64,000 nucleotides of DNA. Origin: Sphingomonas lacusdianchii. GTDB taxonomy: Bacteria > Pseudomonadota > Alphaproteobacteria > Sphingomonadales > Sphingomonadaceae. The notes under the pieces are model-generated. The model had not been told where the DNA came from and made no database searches. It was given only the letters and a program-made list of their open reading frames with translations. Shown in pieces: positions 47,066 to 55,783 of the stretch. Each line of letters opens with the position of its first letter. The first letter of the stretch is position 1. Made by a program: the position numbers and the translations under genes. The DNA is taken from positions 409,411 to 473,410 of the forward strand of contig NZ_JAKRET010000002.1 of assembly GCF_022664395.1 (NCBI RefSeq), given 5' to 3'.

Positions 47066-49060
47066 GTGAACAGGTTCGTCATCAATCCACCGGTATTCTA
47101 CGGTTCGGTTGGCGTCATCGCGGTCCTGCTGGGCGTGGGCGCGTTGCTGCCGCACCAGGCCGAGGCGATCCTGTAGAGGGTAGAGGCGAGCATCCTTGCC
47201 GAGCTCGGCTGGTTCTATTTGCTCGCCGTCGGCGTCTTCCTCCTGTCGGTAACGATCCTTGCCTTCAGCCGGTTCGGCGACCTGAAACTCGGTCCCGACG
47301 ATTGCGTCCCCGATTTCCGCTTCGCCTCCTGGGTCGCGATGCTGTTCGCCGCAGGAAAGGGCATCGGGTTGATGTATTATGGCGTCGCCGAGCCGATCAT
47401 GCACGACGTGCTGCCGCCTGATGCCATGCCGCGCTCCATCGCGGCGCAGCAGGATGCGATGAGCATCACCTTCTTCCACTGGGGCATCCATGCGTGGTCG
47501 ATCTATTCGGTGGTGGGCCTGTCGCTCGGCTATTTTGGCTATCGCTACAATCTGCCGCTGACGATCCGGTCGGGCCTGTACCCGATCCTGAAGCAGCGTA
47601 TCCACGGCCGGATCGGCGACGCGGTCGACATCTTCGCGATCTGCTGCACCGTCTTCGGCCTTGCGACGTCGCTCGGTCTCGGCGTGCAGCAGGTCAATGG
47701 CGGGCTGAATTATCTGGTCGGCGTGCCGATGAACGTCGGGGTGCAGGTGCTGCTGATCGTCGTCATCTCGACGATCGCGACGCTGTCGGTGCTGTCGGGG
47801 TTGGGCAGGGGGATCAAGCGGCTCAGCGAGCTTAACATCCTGCTCGCCATCGGGCTGATGCTGTTCGTGCTGGTCGCCGGACCGACGATCGTGCTGATGC
47901 GCGATCTGGTCCAGAATATCGGCCTGTATCTCACGACATTCGTGCCCCGCACCTTCAACGTCTATGCCTATGCGCCCAATGCCTGGATCAACGCCTGGAC
48001 GCTGTTCTACTGGGCATGGTGGATGTCGTGGGCGCCGTTCGTCGGCATGTTCATCGCGCGCATCTCGCGCGGGCGGACGGTGCGGGAGTTCATCCTCGCG
48101 GTGCTGTTGCTGCCGACGATCTTCACCTTCGTGTGGATGACGGTGTTCGGCAACACGGCGCTATATTTCGACCACGGCGTCGCCAATGGCGCGCTGTCGG
48201 CGGCGGTCCGCGACAATGTCTCGATCGCGTTGTTCAAATTCTTCGACTATCTGCCCTTTTCCAGCGCCACCACCGCGCTTGCCGTGTTCATGATCGGCAT
48301 CTTCTTCATCTCCTCGCAAAGTTCCGGATCGCTGGTGATGGACATCATCGCGTCGGGCGGAAAGACGGTGACGACGTCCGCCCAACGGCTGTTCTGGTGC
48401 GTGCTCGAGGCGCTGGTCACGATCATTCTGCTGTTGGCCGGGGGCCTCGCTGCGTTGAAGGCGGCGACGATCATCGCCGCGCTGCCCTTCGCGATCGTGA
48501 TGCTGACGCTGGTCTACGGTCTGTTCCGCGGGATGCGAGCCGACGTCGCGCAATATGCACTGGGCGGTCGCGCCGTGGCGGATTACGCCCGGCCGGCGGC
48601 GGGCCTGTCGTGGCAGGCGCGGCTGGGCTTCGCGCTGCATACGCCGACCGCCGAGGAAGTACGCGGCTTCGTTGCCGACACCGCCTTGCCCGCGCTGCAG
48701 GCCGTCGCGGACGAACTGAGCGATCATGGCCGACCGGCCAGCATTCGCCGGGACGAGGATCATGTCTGGCTGGAGTCCCCGACCCCCGGCCGACGCTGCT
48801 TCGTGTACGGCGTGCGGGTAACGGCCCGTCCCCGTGCGACGCTGTCGGCGGCGGATGCGGTCGCGATGGAGGACCGGTTCGAGGCGCGAACCTTCTTCGC
48901 CTGTGGCGGCGAAGGATATGATGTTCTGGGGCTTTGCCGGGATCAGGTGATCGCCGACGTGCTCGCGCAGTTCGAACGTCACCTCGCCTTGTCGCGATCG
49001 CCCGACGCCTTGTTGGTGTCGCGAGCGCCCGATCATGCGCCGGACGTCCGGCAGCAGTGA
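47066..49060 (+). pseudogene. BCCT-family betaine/choline transporter with in-frame TAG at codon 37
   Basis: The GTG start (47066) has a strong AAGGGGGAA Shine-Dalgarno. The first 36 codons (VNRFVINPPVFYGSVGVIAVLLG...HQAEAIL) match BCCT TM1, then TAG (47174-47176) interrupts, and the frame continues (RVEASILAELGWFYLL) to the normal end at 49060. All later BCCT signatures are intact: WGIHAWSIYSVVGL, the aromatic-box region FYWAWWMSWAPFVGMFIARISRG and TM12, followed by a soluble C-terminal domain of about 140 residues as in BetT-like members. If translated from TTG 47219, the protein is 613 residues and lacks TM1; no Shine-Dalgarno precedes that codon. BetP-type proteins have TM1-2 outside the transport core, so residual function is possible. 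A sequencing error cannot be excluded. Confidence 0.8.
47174..47176 (+). other. In-frame amber codon in the BCCT gene
   Basis: TAG between ATCCTG and AGGGTAGAG. A single C-to-T change from CAG (Gln) would create it; the downstream frame shows no other damage, consistent with a recent mutation, readthrough, or a sequencing error. Confidence 0.85.
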
Positions 49061-49247
49061 GCGGCGCCGGAAGGGGCAGGTGGCAGTATCGTCAAGTATA
49101 GCCAGCCCATCAGCTGGTTGATGTAACGGCACCGTCAATGTTCGGGCCGAGCGTAACACCGATAAAGATAACAACAAATAATCGCGCCGGAGGAAAAATG
49201 GGATGGCCAGGTAGCCTGGCCGTCTGGTTTCATTGTGGGAGGCGGGA
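49061..49247 (+). promoter_or_regulatory. Leader region of the TonB-dependent receptor gene
   Basis: A 187-bp region between the BCCT gene and the receptor. It contains a perfect hairpin, GGCCAGG-TAG-CCTGGCC (49205-49221), shortly before the Shine-Dalgarno GGGAGGCGGG (about 49237-49246). The hairpin could be a weak terminator for the BCCT transcript or an element of the receptor leader. No TG(A/T)CGCA site is seen here. Confidence 0.45.
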
Positions 49248-51746
49248 ATGAAGAGGGATCGTAATCTATCGTGTATGCGTAGCCTCTACGCGACATCTGC
49301 ATTGACGATGGTCGTGCTGGGCGGGCAGCCGGCATGGGCGCAGGTCGCCGCGGACGGCTCCGCCGCGCTGGCGGTGGAGGGCGCGGCGGCAACGCCCGCT
49401 GCGTCCACAGGCGATGAGGGCGGGAAGCAGACCGCCGCCGCCACGGCGGGATCGCAGAACGGCATCGAAGAAATCGTCGTGACCGCGACCAAGCGCAACG
49501 AAAGCATCCAGCGTGTACCGGTGTCGGTGCAGGCGCTCGATACAAAGGCGCTGAACAACCTGAACATCGCCAGCTTCGACGATTATGTGAAATATCTGCC
49601 GAGCGTCCGCTCCGGCGGGCGCGGCCCCGGCCAGAACGACGTGTATATCCGCGGCCAGGCCACCGACGCGGTCACGGTGCTGCTGTCGGGCCCGCAGGGC
49701 TCCGAACCGAACGTCGCAATGTATCTTGACGAGCAGCCCGTGACGTCACCGGGCCGGAACCTCGACGTTTATGTGACCGACATGGCGCGGATCGAGGTGC
49801 TGCCCGGACCGCAAGGTTCGCTGTTCGGTGCCAGTTCGATGGCCGGCACGGTGCGGCTAATCACGAACAAGCCCGAGATGGGCGTGTTCAGCGCCAGCGT
49901 GACCGGCACGGCCGAGTTCACCAAGAGCGGGGACATGAGCAATGCGGTGGAGGGCTTCGTCAACGTTCCCCTCACGGACCGGTTGGCCGTGCGCGGCGTG
50001 TTCTATTCGGCGAACAAGGGCGGCTATATCGACAACGTCGCCGGGACCTATACCCCCAGCCCGGCCGTCAACCCCGCCCTGCCGTCGGCACCGGGCACGA
50101 CATATGAAACGGCGAACAACAGCAGCCTCGTCGAAAAGAACTTCAACGACGCGAGTTATCGCGGTTTTCGGCTCAGCGCGAAATATGACGTGGCGCCCGG
50201 TCTCGACATTCTGGTGACGCACGCACGGCAGAATCTCGAGACGGATGGCGTGTTCGACTATGATCCCAAGGTCGGCGACCTCGAGGTGACGCGTTTCTTC
50301 CCCGATTTCCTGAAGGACAAGTTCAGCCAGACCGCCTGGACGGTCAATGGCCGGCTGAAGGGCCTCGATCTCGTCTATACCGGCGCGTATCTGGATCGGA
50401 AGATCGCACAGGCGGTCGACTATACCGGCTATACCAATACCGGCGCGTTCGCGGCCTATTACACCTGCACCTACACGACGCCGCGCCGCTGTCTCAATCC
50501 GGTCAAGGGCTATAACGGCAACCAGCGCATCCGGCGCTTCACGCAGGAGGCGCGGCTTTCGACGCCGCAGGACCTGCGGGTTCGCCTGACGGCCGGTGTG
50601 TTCTACGACCGCACGAAGCTCGAGGCGCTGGACGACTATGTCTATGTTGTGACGCCGCAGCTCGGCTTCGCGCTCAACGCCCCGATCGCGGCCGCGCGGA
50701 ACATCGATCCCAGCACCCGCCCGGCCGGTGTGGCCTTCTTCAACGATATCACGCGCATCGGCGAGCAGAAGGCGATCTTTGGCGAGGCGGCGTTCGACAT
50801 CATCCCCAAGACGCTCATCCTGAGCGGGGGCGGTCGTTACTATTGGCAGACGACAGAGTTCTACGGATCGTCGAACTTCGCCAACCTCGGCACCGATTCC
50901 ACGGTTCCCGGTGCTGGTGGCCGCATCTACAACCGCCCCAAGCTGAAGGAGAAGGGCTTCGTTCCCAAGGCGACGCTGACCTTCAAGCCGACCGGACAGT
51001 TGTTGTTCTACGCCACCTATTCCGAAGGGTTCCGCCCGGGCGGGTTCAACCGTGGCGGCGGTGCGCCATCGTTCAACCCGGCCTATCCGACGGTGCCAAT
51101 CAACTATGTGTCCGATAGCGTCAAGAACTACGAAATTGGGTTCAAGACGGACCTGTTCGATCGCAAGGTGCGCTTCAACGGCAGCTTCTATCGGGTCGAC
51201 TGGAGCAATATCCAGGTGTCGCGCCTCGATACGGTCAACGTGTCCAACCTGACCTTCATCGACAATGCGGCGAATGCACGCATCAACGGCTTCGAAGGCG
51301 ATCTGACGGTCAAGCTCGCGCCGCCGCTGACGCTGTTCAGTGCGGTGTCGTTTAATGACGCGAAGCTGACCGGTACGCAGTCGACCGTGATCGAGCTGGC
51401 CCCGGTCGGCAGCCAGTTGCCGTTGACGCCGAAGGTTCAGGGCAACCTCCGCCTGCGTTATGACGGCCTGCTGGAGGGGGACCGAAGCTGGTTTGCCCAA
51501 GCCGGGACGCAGCTGGCCGCGCACAGCTACAGCTCGCTCGCCTCGGCGCTGCGGGTCCGGCAGGATGGGTACAGCACGTTCGACGCCAGCGGCGGCTTCG
51601 TTATCGGCAAATATCGCTTCGAAATCTATGGCGAGAACCTGACCGATACGCGCGCGCAACTATTCTACAACAACCAGGACCAGATTCCGCGGATCACGAC
51701 CAACCGGCCGCGAACCATCGGGTTGAAGGTGACGGTGGACATGTAA
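49248..51746 (+). CDS. TonB-dependent receptor
   Basis: An 832-residue outer-membrane receptor. Signal peptide to about residue 35 (ending PAWAQ), then an Ala-rich linker and the plug with TonB box region EEIVVTATKRNESIQRVPVSVQAL. The plug is unusual in having VRSGGRGPGQNDVYIRGQATDAVTVLLSG. The barrel ends IGLKVTVDM. No STN domain. The ligand is unknown; its position in the betaine island suggests an organic nutrient rather than a siderophore, by inference. ATG 49248 follows GGGAGGCGGG. A terminator follows directly, so it is a separate transcript. Confidence 0.92.
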   Translation: MKRDRNLSCMRSLYATSALTMVVLGGQPAWAQVAADGSAALAVEGAAATPAASTGDEGGKQTAAATAGSQNGIEEIVVTATKRNESIQRVPVSVQALDTKALNNLNIASFDDYVKYLPSVRSGGRGPGQNDVYIRGQATDAVTVLLSGPQGSEPNVAMYLDEQPVTSPGRNLDVYVTDMARIEVLPGPQGSLFGASSMAGTVRLITNKPEMGVFSASVTGTAEFTKSGDMSNAVEGFVNVPLTDRLAVRGVFYSANKGGYIDNVAGTYTPSPAVNPALPSAPGTTYETANNSSLVEKNFNDASYRGFRLSAKYDVAPGLDILVTHARQNLETDGVFDYDPKVGDLEVTRFFPDFLKDKFSQTAWTVNGRLKGLDLVYTGAYLDRKIAQAVDYTGYTNTGAFAAYYTCTYTTPRRCLNPVKGYNGNQRIRRFTQEARLSTPQDLRVRLTAGVFYDRTKLEALDDYVYVVTPQLGFALNAPIAAARNIDPSTRPAGVAFFNDITRIGEQKAIFGEAAFDIIPKTLILSGGGRYYWQTTEFYGSSNFANLGTDSTVPGAGGRIYNRPKLKEKGFVPKATLTFKPTGQLLFYATYSEGFRPGGFNRGGGAPSFNPAYPTVPINYVSDSVKNYEIGFKTDLFDRKVRFNGSFYRVDWSNIQVSRLDTVNVSNLTFIDNAANARINGFEGDLTVKLAPPLTLFSAVSFNDAKLTGTQSTVIELAPVGSQLPLTPKVQGNLRLRYDGLLEGDRSWFAQAGTQLAAHSYSSLASALRVRQDGYSTFDASGGFVIGKYRFEIYGENLTDTRAQLFYNNQDQIPRITTNRPRTIGLKVTVDM

Positions 51747-51753
51747 GCGTGGC

Positions 51754-51790
51754 GGCGGTCCCCGGCATAGGCAAGGATGCCGGGACCGCC
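51754..51790 (+). terminator. Terminator after the TonB-dependent receptor gene
   Basis: A long inverted repeat: left arm 51754-51768, right arm 51777-51790, pairing over 14 bp with one bulged C and an 8-base loop, followed by AATTTCC. The T-tract is short. It starts 8 bp after the stop codon. Its position argues that the next gene starts at 51809 rather than at GTG 51749. Confidence 0.65.
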
Positions 51791-51808
51791 AATTTCCATA
51801 GAGATCGA

Positions 51809-53803
51809 ATGGACGCGATGTCGGCGGATCATGCGAAGGAAGCGCTGCAGGCCGGGCGCCTGGCCGAGGCGGAGGCGCTGGCCCGGAACGGACTGACCGC
51901 CGTGCCCGACGATCGCAACCTGTTGTACGTCATGGCGGTCGCGCAGCGCTATCAGGGCAAGCTGGATGACGCGCTCGCCACGCTGGAGCGGCTGACGGCC
52001 GCGCATCCCGACTATGCCCGCGCGGAGCAGGAGCGCGGGCACGTACTGGTCGCGCTCGACCGCCCGGACGGCGCGCGCGAGGCCTATGGCCGTGCCGTTG
52101 CCGGCAATCCGACGCTGATCGCCAGTTGGCGCGCGCTGGTCGCGCTCCATTCCGATGATCCGCGCGAGGCGGAGCGCGCCCGCGCGGAGGTTTCCTATCT
52201 CGGCGCCTTGCCGAAGGAACTGCTAGCGGTCGCCAGCATGATCTACGAAGAGCGGCTGCAACCCGCCGAGGAATTGTGTCGCCGCTATCTGCGCGCGCAT
52301 CCGACCGATGTCGAGGCGATGCGGCTGCTCGCCGATATCGGCACGCGGCTGCACGTCTATGACGACGCCGAATATTTGCTCGAAAGCGCGCTTGAGTTCG
52401 AACCCGACTATGCGCTTGCGCGGCTCGATTATGTCGGGGTGCTGCACAAGCGCCAGAAATTCGCCGCCGCTCATGCGCAGGCCGAGCGGCTGCATGCGAT
52501 CGATCCCGACAACCCGCTGTTCCAGAACGCGCTCGCGAACGAAAGCGCGGCGATCGGCCGCTATGACGAGGCGCTGGCGATCTACGACCGTCTGGTCGCG
52601 ACGGGCGCGGCGGCGGCGGGGACGCATCTGGCGCGCGGCCATGCGCTGAAGACGATCGGGCGGCAGGACGAGGCGGTCGCCGCCTATCGCGCGGCCTATG
52701 GCGCGCAGCCCGATTTTGGCGATGCCTATTGGAGCCTCGCCAACCTGAAGACCTATCGCTTCACCGATGCCGAGATGGACGCCATGGCTGCCGCCGCCGA
52801 GGCGCCCGGCACCTCGATCGACGATCGCGCGCACCTCCATTTCGCGCTGGGCAAGGCGCATGAGGACCGGCGCGACCACGCCGCCGCCTTCGCGCATTAC
52901 GATGCGGGTAACCGGTTGCGTCGCGAACAGTCGCGCTATGACGCCGATGCGATGGACCGGGAGATGGCGGCGCAGATCCGCGTCTTCACGCCCGAGCTGA
53001 TCGCACGGCTGGCGGGATCGGGCGACCCCAGCGACGCACCGATCTTCATCGTCGGCCTGCCGCGTGCGGGATCGACGCTGGTCGAACAGATCCTCGCGTC
53101 GCACAGCCGGGTCGAGGGGACACTGGAACTGCCCAACATCATGGCGCTGGCGCATCGGCTGAACGGCCGACGCCGTGCCGATGAGCAGGAGATCTACCCC
53201 GACTGCCTGGCCGGGCAGCCGCGCGACGACTTCGCGCGGTTCGGGCGGGAATTTCTGGAAGAGACGATGGTCCATCGGACTGGGCGACCGCATTTCACCG
53301 ACAAGATGCCGAACAACTTCCGACACATCGGGCTGATCCACCTGATCCTGCCCAACGCCCGGATCATCGATGCGCGCCGCGATCCGATGGATTGCTGCTT
53401 CTCCGGCTTCAAGCAGCTGTTCGCCGAAGGGCAGGAGTTCACCTACGGCCTCGAAGAGGTCGGTCGCTATTATCGCGGCTATGAGCGGTTGATGGCGCAT
53501 TGGGACGCGGCGCTGCCGGGCAAGGTGCTGCGCGTGCAATATGAGGACATGATCGACGATCTGGAGGGGCAGGTCCGACGTATCCTCGACCATTGCGACC
53601 TGGCGTTCGAGCCGGCGTGCCTCGACTTTCACAAGACCCGGCGGTCGGTCCGAACCGCCAGTTCGGAACAGGTCCGCCAGCCCATCTATCGCACGGGCAT
53701 GGCGCAGTGGCGGCCGTTCGAGCCTTGGCTCGACCCGTTGAAACGGGCGCTGGGGATTATGCCGCCCGACCCGTCCGGGCTGGGTCAGGCCGCGCCCGGC
53801 TGA
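51809..53803 (+). CDS. Tetratricopeptide-repeat sulfotransferase
   Basis: A 664-residue protein. Residues about 5-380 are TPR repeats (AGRLAEAEALARNGL, GRYDEALAIYDRLVATG, GRQDEAVAAYRAAYG). The C-terminal sulfotransferase domain has the PAPS 5'-phosphosulfate loop FIVGLPRAGSTLVEQILASH (near 412-432) and DKMPNNFRHIGLI, DARRDPMDCCFSGFKQ. It would transfer sulfate from PAPS to an unknown acceptor. ATG 51809 has AGAGAT upstream; ATG 51818 is an alternative. It follows a TonB-dependent receptor but after a terminator, and overlaps the convergent regulator by 19 bp at the 3' end. Confidence 0.88.
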   Translation: MDAMSADHAKEALQAGRLAEAEALARNGLTAVPDDRNLLYVMAVAQRYQGKLDDALATLERLTAAHPDYARAEQERGHVLVALDRPDGAREAYGRAVAGNPTLIASWRALVALHSDDPREAERARAEVSYLGALPKELLAVASMIYEERLQPAEELCRRYLRAHPTDVEAMRLLADIGTRLHVYDDAEYLLESALEFEPDYALARLDYVGVLHKRQKFAAAHAQAERLHAIDPDNPLFQNALANESAAIGRYDEALAIYDRLVATGAAAAGTHLARGHALKTIGRQDEAVAAYRAAYGAQPDFGDAYWSLANLKTYRFTDAEMDAMAAAAEAPGTSIDDRAHLHFALGKAHEDRRDHAAAFAHYDAGNRLRREQSRYDADAMDREMAAQIRVFTPELIARLAGSGDPSDAPIFIVGLPRAGSTLVEQILASHSRVEGTLELPNIMALAHRLNGRRRADEQEIYPDCLAGQPRDDFARFGREFLEETMVHRTGRPHFTDKMPNNFRHIGLIHLILPNARIIDARRDPMDCCFSGFKQLFAEGQEFTYGLEEVGRYYRGYERLMAHWDAALPGKVLRVQYEDMIDDLEGQVRRILDHCDLAFEPACLDFHKTRRSVRTASSEQVRQPIYRTGMAQWRPFEPWLDPLKRALGIMPPDPSGLGQAAPG

Positions 53804-54876
53804 GCGATCATCGCCACGTCGCCCGTTGGAGCGCGGCATGCGCCGGACAGCGAGGCACGTGCCTCCAGCGGCGACCGGCCGAAGCGGCGGCGGAACATGC
53901 GGCTCATATGCGAGGAATCGCAGAAGCCGCATTCGACCGCGATCGTCGTAATCGACTTGTCGGTGGTCTGCAGCATGTGATGCGCCAGCGACAGGCGCAC
54001 GTCCATGAACGCGACCTGCGGCGACACCCCCAGCGCGGTCTTGAACCGGCGTTCGAGCTGCCTTTTGCTTTTCCCCATGCGCTCCGCGATGTCGGCGACG
54101 GACAGCGGCATCTCGATATTTTGCTGCGTGATCATCAACGCACGCAATACGATCGGATCGTCGGTGCGATAGTTCAGCATCGCGCCCGGCTGCGCCTTCT
54201 CGCCGCCCAGCGCCTCGTCGATGATCATGATGTGCAGGCTCTTGCTCGCCTGCGCTCGACCTACATGCCGGTCGACCAGATAAGCGGCGAGATGCGCCGA
54301 ACTCGCACCGCCCGAACAGGTGAGCCGATCGCGGTCGACGATGAAGATGCGGTCGGAAACAGGGTCCAGGCCGTCGAATTGTTCGAGGAAATCACGGTGG
54401 TGAAACCAGCTGACGCAGCATCTATACCCGTCGAGCAGTCCCGCGCCGTGCAGCAGGAAGGCGCCGGTGCAGACGCCCACCAGCGGAATGCCGAGCGCCG
54501 CGGCCTTGCGAAGATAGGCGGTATATTCCGAGGCGAACCCCTCGATTTCGTCGATCAGACCGCCGACCACGACGATATAGTCGAACCGGCTGGGATCGCC
54601 GAGCTGTTCGTCGGGCTGGATGCTGATCCCCGAACTGGACGGGATCCGGGCGCTCGTGTCCGAAATGACCTTCCAGTCGCAGGCGATGTGGCGACTGCGG
54701 TCGCCCTCGTCTGCGGCGAGGCGCAGCACGTCGACGAAATTGGCGAAGGCGCACAACGTGAACTTGCGGGCAAGGATGAAACCCACCGACAAACGAAGTC
54801 CTGCAGCGCGACGGCGCTGCGCGGCGTCCAGTGCCGATGTCGCCATGTTCAATCGCGCCTCCGTCATCTCGACCAA
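53785..54876 (-). CDS. GlxA-family transcriptional regulator (DJ-1/PfpI + AraC), GbdR-like
   Basis: A 363-residue regulator. Residues about 35-230 form a DJ-1/PfpI-like domain (FDYIVVVGGLIDEI, IPLVGVCTGAFLLHGAGLLDG), and about 255-345 an AraC HTH (LSVADIAERMGKSKRQLERRFKTALGVSP ... IAVECGFCDSSHMSRMFRRRFGRSPLEAR). This is the architecture of GbdR, which activates betaine and dimethylglycine catabolism in Pseudomonas. It is divergent from etfB and its probable targets flank it. Whether it binds betaine or dimethylglycine is inference. It overlaps the TPR gene by 19 bp, tail to tail. Confidence 0.88.
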   Translation of the reverse strand: MVEMTEARLNMATSALDAAQRRRAAGLRLSVGFILARKFTLCAFANFVDVLRLAADEGDRSRHIACDWKVISDTSARIPSSSGISIQPDEQLGDPSRFDYIVVVGGLIDEIEGFASEYTAYLRKAAALGIPLVGVCTGAFLLHGAGLLDGYRCCVSWFHHRDFLEQFDGLDPVSDRIFIVDRDRLTCSGGASSAHLAAYLVDRHVGRAQASKSLHIMIIDEALGGEKAQPGAMLNYRTDDPIVLRALMITQQNIEMPLSVADIAERMGKSKRQLERRFKTALGVSPQVAFMDVRLSLAHHMLQTTDKSITTIAVECGFCDSSHMSRMFRRRFGRSPLEARASLSGACRAPTGDVAMIAQPGAA

Positions 54877-54908
54877 TTTCCGTCACATGTCGTAGAGTTT
54901 GTGGCGTT

Positions 54909-54951
54909 CTGACGCAATTATCCTTTCCGGCCCTGTAATGCCTGTCGCAAA
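54909..54951 (+). promoter_or_regulatory. Candidate binding sites in the regulator/etfB intergenic region
   Basis: CTGACGCAA (54909-54917) and CTGTCGCAA (54942-54950) are direct repeats 33 bp apart, three helical turns. AraC-type activators often bind such phased direct repeats. They could serve both the regulator's own promoter and the etfB operon. Confidence 0.5.
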
Positions 54952-54982
54952 CCTACTGATGTTCAAGGCAATTATTGCACGT

Positions 54983-54999
54983 CCACGATATAATCGTGG
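54983..54999 (+). promoter_or_regulatory. Consensus -10 box inside a 17-bp palindrome, etfB promoter
   Basis: CCACGAT-ATA-ATCGTGG is a perfect inverted repeat containing TATAAT (54989-54994), a consensus -10 hexamer. The expected -35 position (54966-54971, AGGCAA) is poor, as expected for an activator-dependent promoter. Transcription would start near 55001, just before the GGGGAGC Shine-Dalgarno. Confidence 0.5.
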
Positions 55000-55013
55000 C
55001 GGGGAGCAGCAGC

Positions 55014-55763
55014 ATGAAAGTTCTGGTGCCGGTCAAACGCGTCGTCGATCATAACGTCAAGATTCGCGTCAAAGGCGACGGATCGGGCGTCGACCTTGCC
55101 AATGTGAAGATGTCGATCAATCCGTTCGACGAGATCGCGGTCGAAGAAGCGGTGCGGTTGAAAGAGGCTGGCGTCGCGACGGAGATCGTCGTCGTGTCGA
55201 TCGGGCCGGTTCAGGCGCAGGACGTGCTGCGCACCGCGCTGGCGGTCGGTGCCGATCGCGCGATCCTGATCCGCGCGGAGGTCATGCCGGAACCGCTGGC
55301 GGTGGCGAAGCTGCTGACGGCGGTGGTGGGCCGGGAACAGCCCGGACTGGTGTTGCTCGGCAAGCAGGCGATCGACGACGACTCCAACCAGACCGGCCAG
55401 ATGCTGTCGGCGCTCCTCGGCTGGTCGCAGGCGACCTTCGCCTCACGGATCGCGATCGCTGGAGACCGCGCGACCGTGACCCGCGAGGTGGACGGCGGGC
55501 TGCAGGTGATCGACGTGGCGTTGCCGGCGGTCGTCTCGGTCGACCTGCGCCTCAACGAGCCGCGCTATGCGACGCTGCCCAATATCATGAAGGCGAAGAA
55601 GAAGCCGCTGGAGGAGGTGCCGGTGGGCGACTTCGGGATCGACGTCGCGCTGCGCCTGACGGTGCTGGCGACCGAGGAGCCGAAGCTGCGCGGGCCGGGC
55701 GTCCGCGTCGCGTCGGCCGCCGAGCTGGTCGACAAGCTCAAGGCCGAAGCCGGCATCCTGTAA
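55014..55763 (+). CDS. etfB: Electron transfer flavoprotein, beta subunit
   Basis: A 249-residue protein ([54 protein letters not shown]). With EtfA it takes electrons from dehydrogenases and passes them to the quinone pool via ETF-QO. Next to a dimethylglycine dehydrogenase, it is probably its dedicated acceptor. First gene of etfB-etfA-purU-DMGDH-folB. GGGGAGC precedes ATG 55014. Confidence 0.95.
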   Translation: MKVLVPVKRVVDHNVKIRVKGDGSGVDLANVKMSINPFDEIAVEEAVRLKEAGVATEIVVVSIGPVQAQDVLRTALAVGADRAILIRAEVMPEPLAVAKLLTAVVGREQPGLVLLGKQAIDDDSNQTGQMLSALLGWSQATFASRIAIAGDRATVTREVDGGLQVIDVALPAVVSVDLRLNEPRYATLPNIMKAKKKPLEEVPVGDFGIDVALRLTVLATEEPKLRGPGVRVASAAELVDKLKAEAGIL

Positions 55764-55783
55764 TCGCGATCGGGAGACCAGAC

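Noticed and set aside
51749..51808. GTG start for the sulfotransferase gene at 51749
   Set aside because: These codons overlap a strong terminator hairpin and there is no Shine-Dalgarno; ATG 51809 is better placed.
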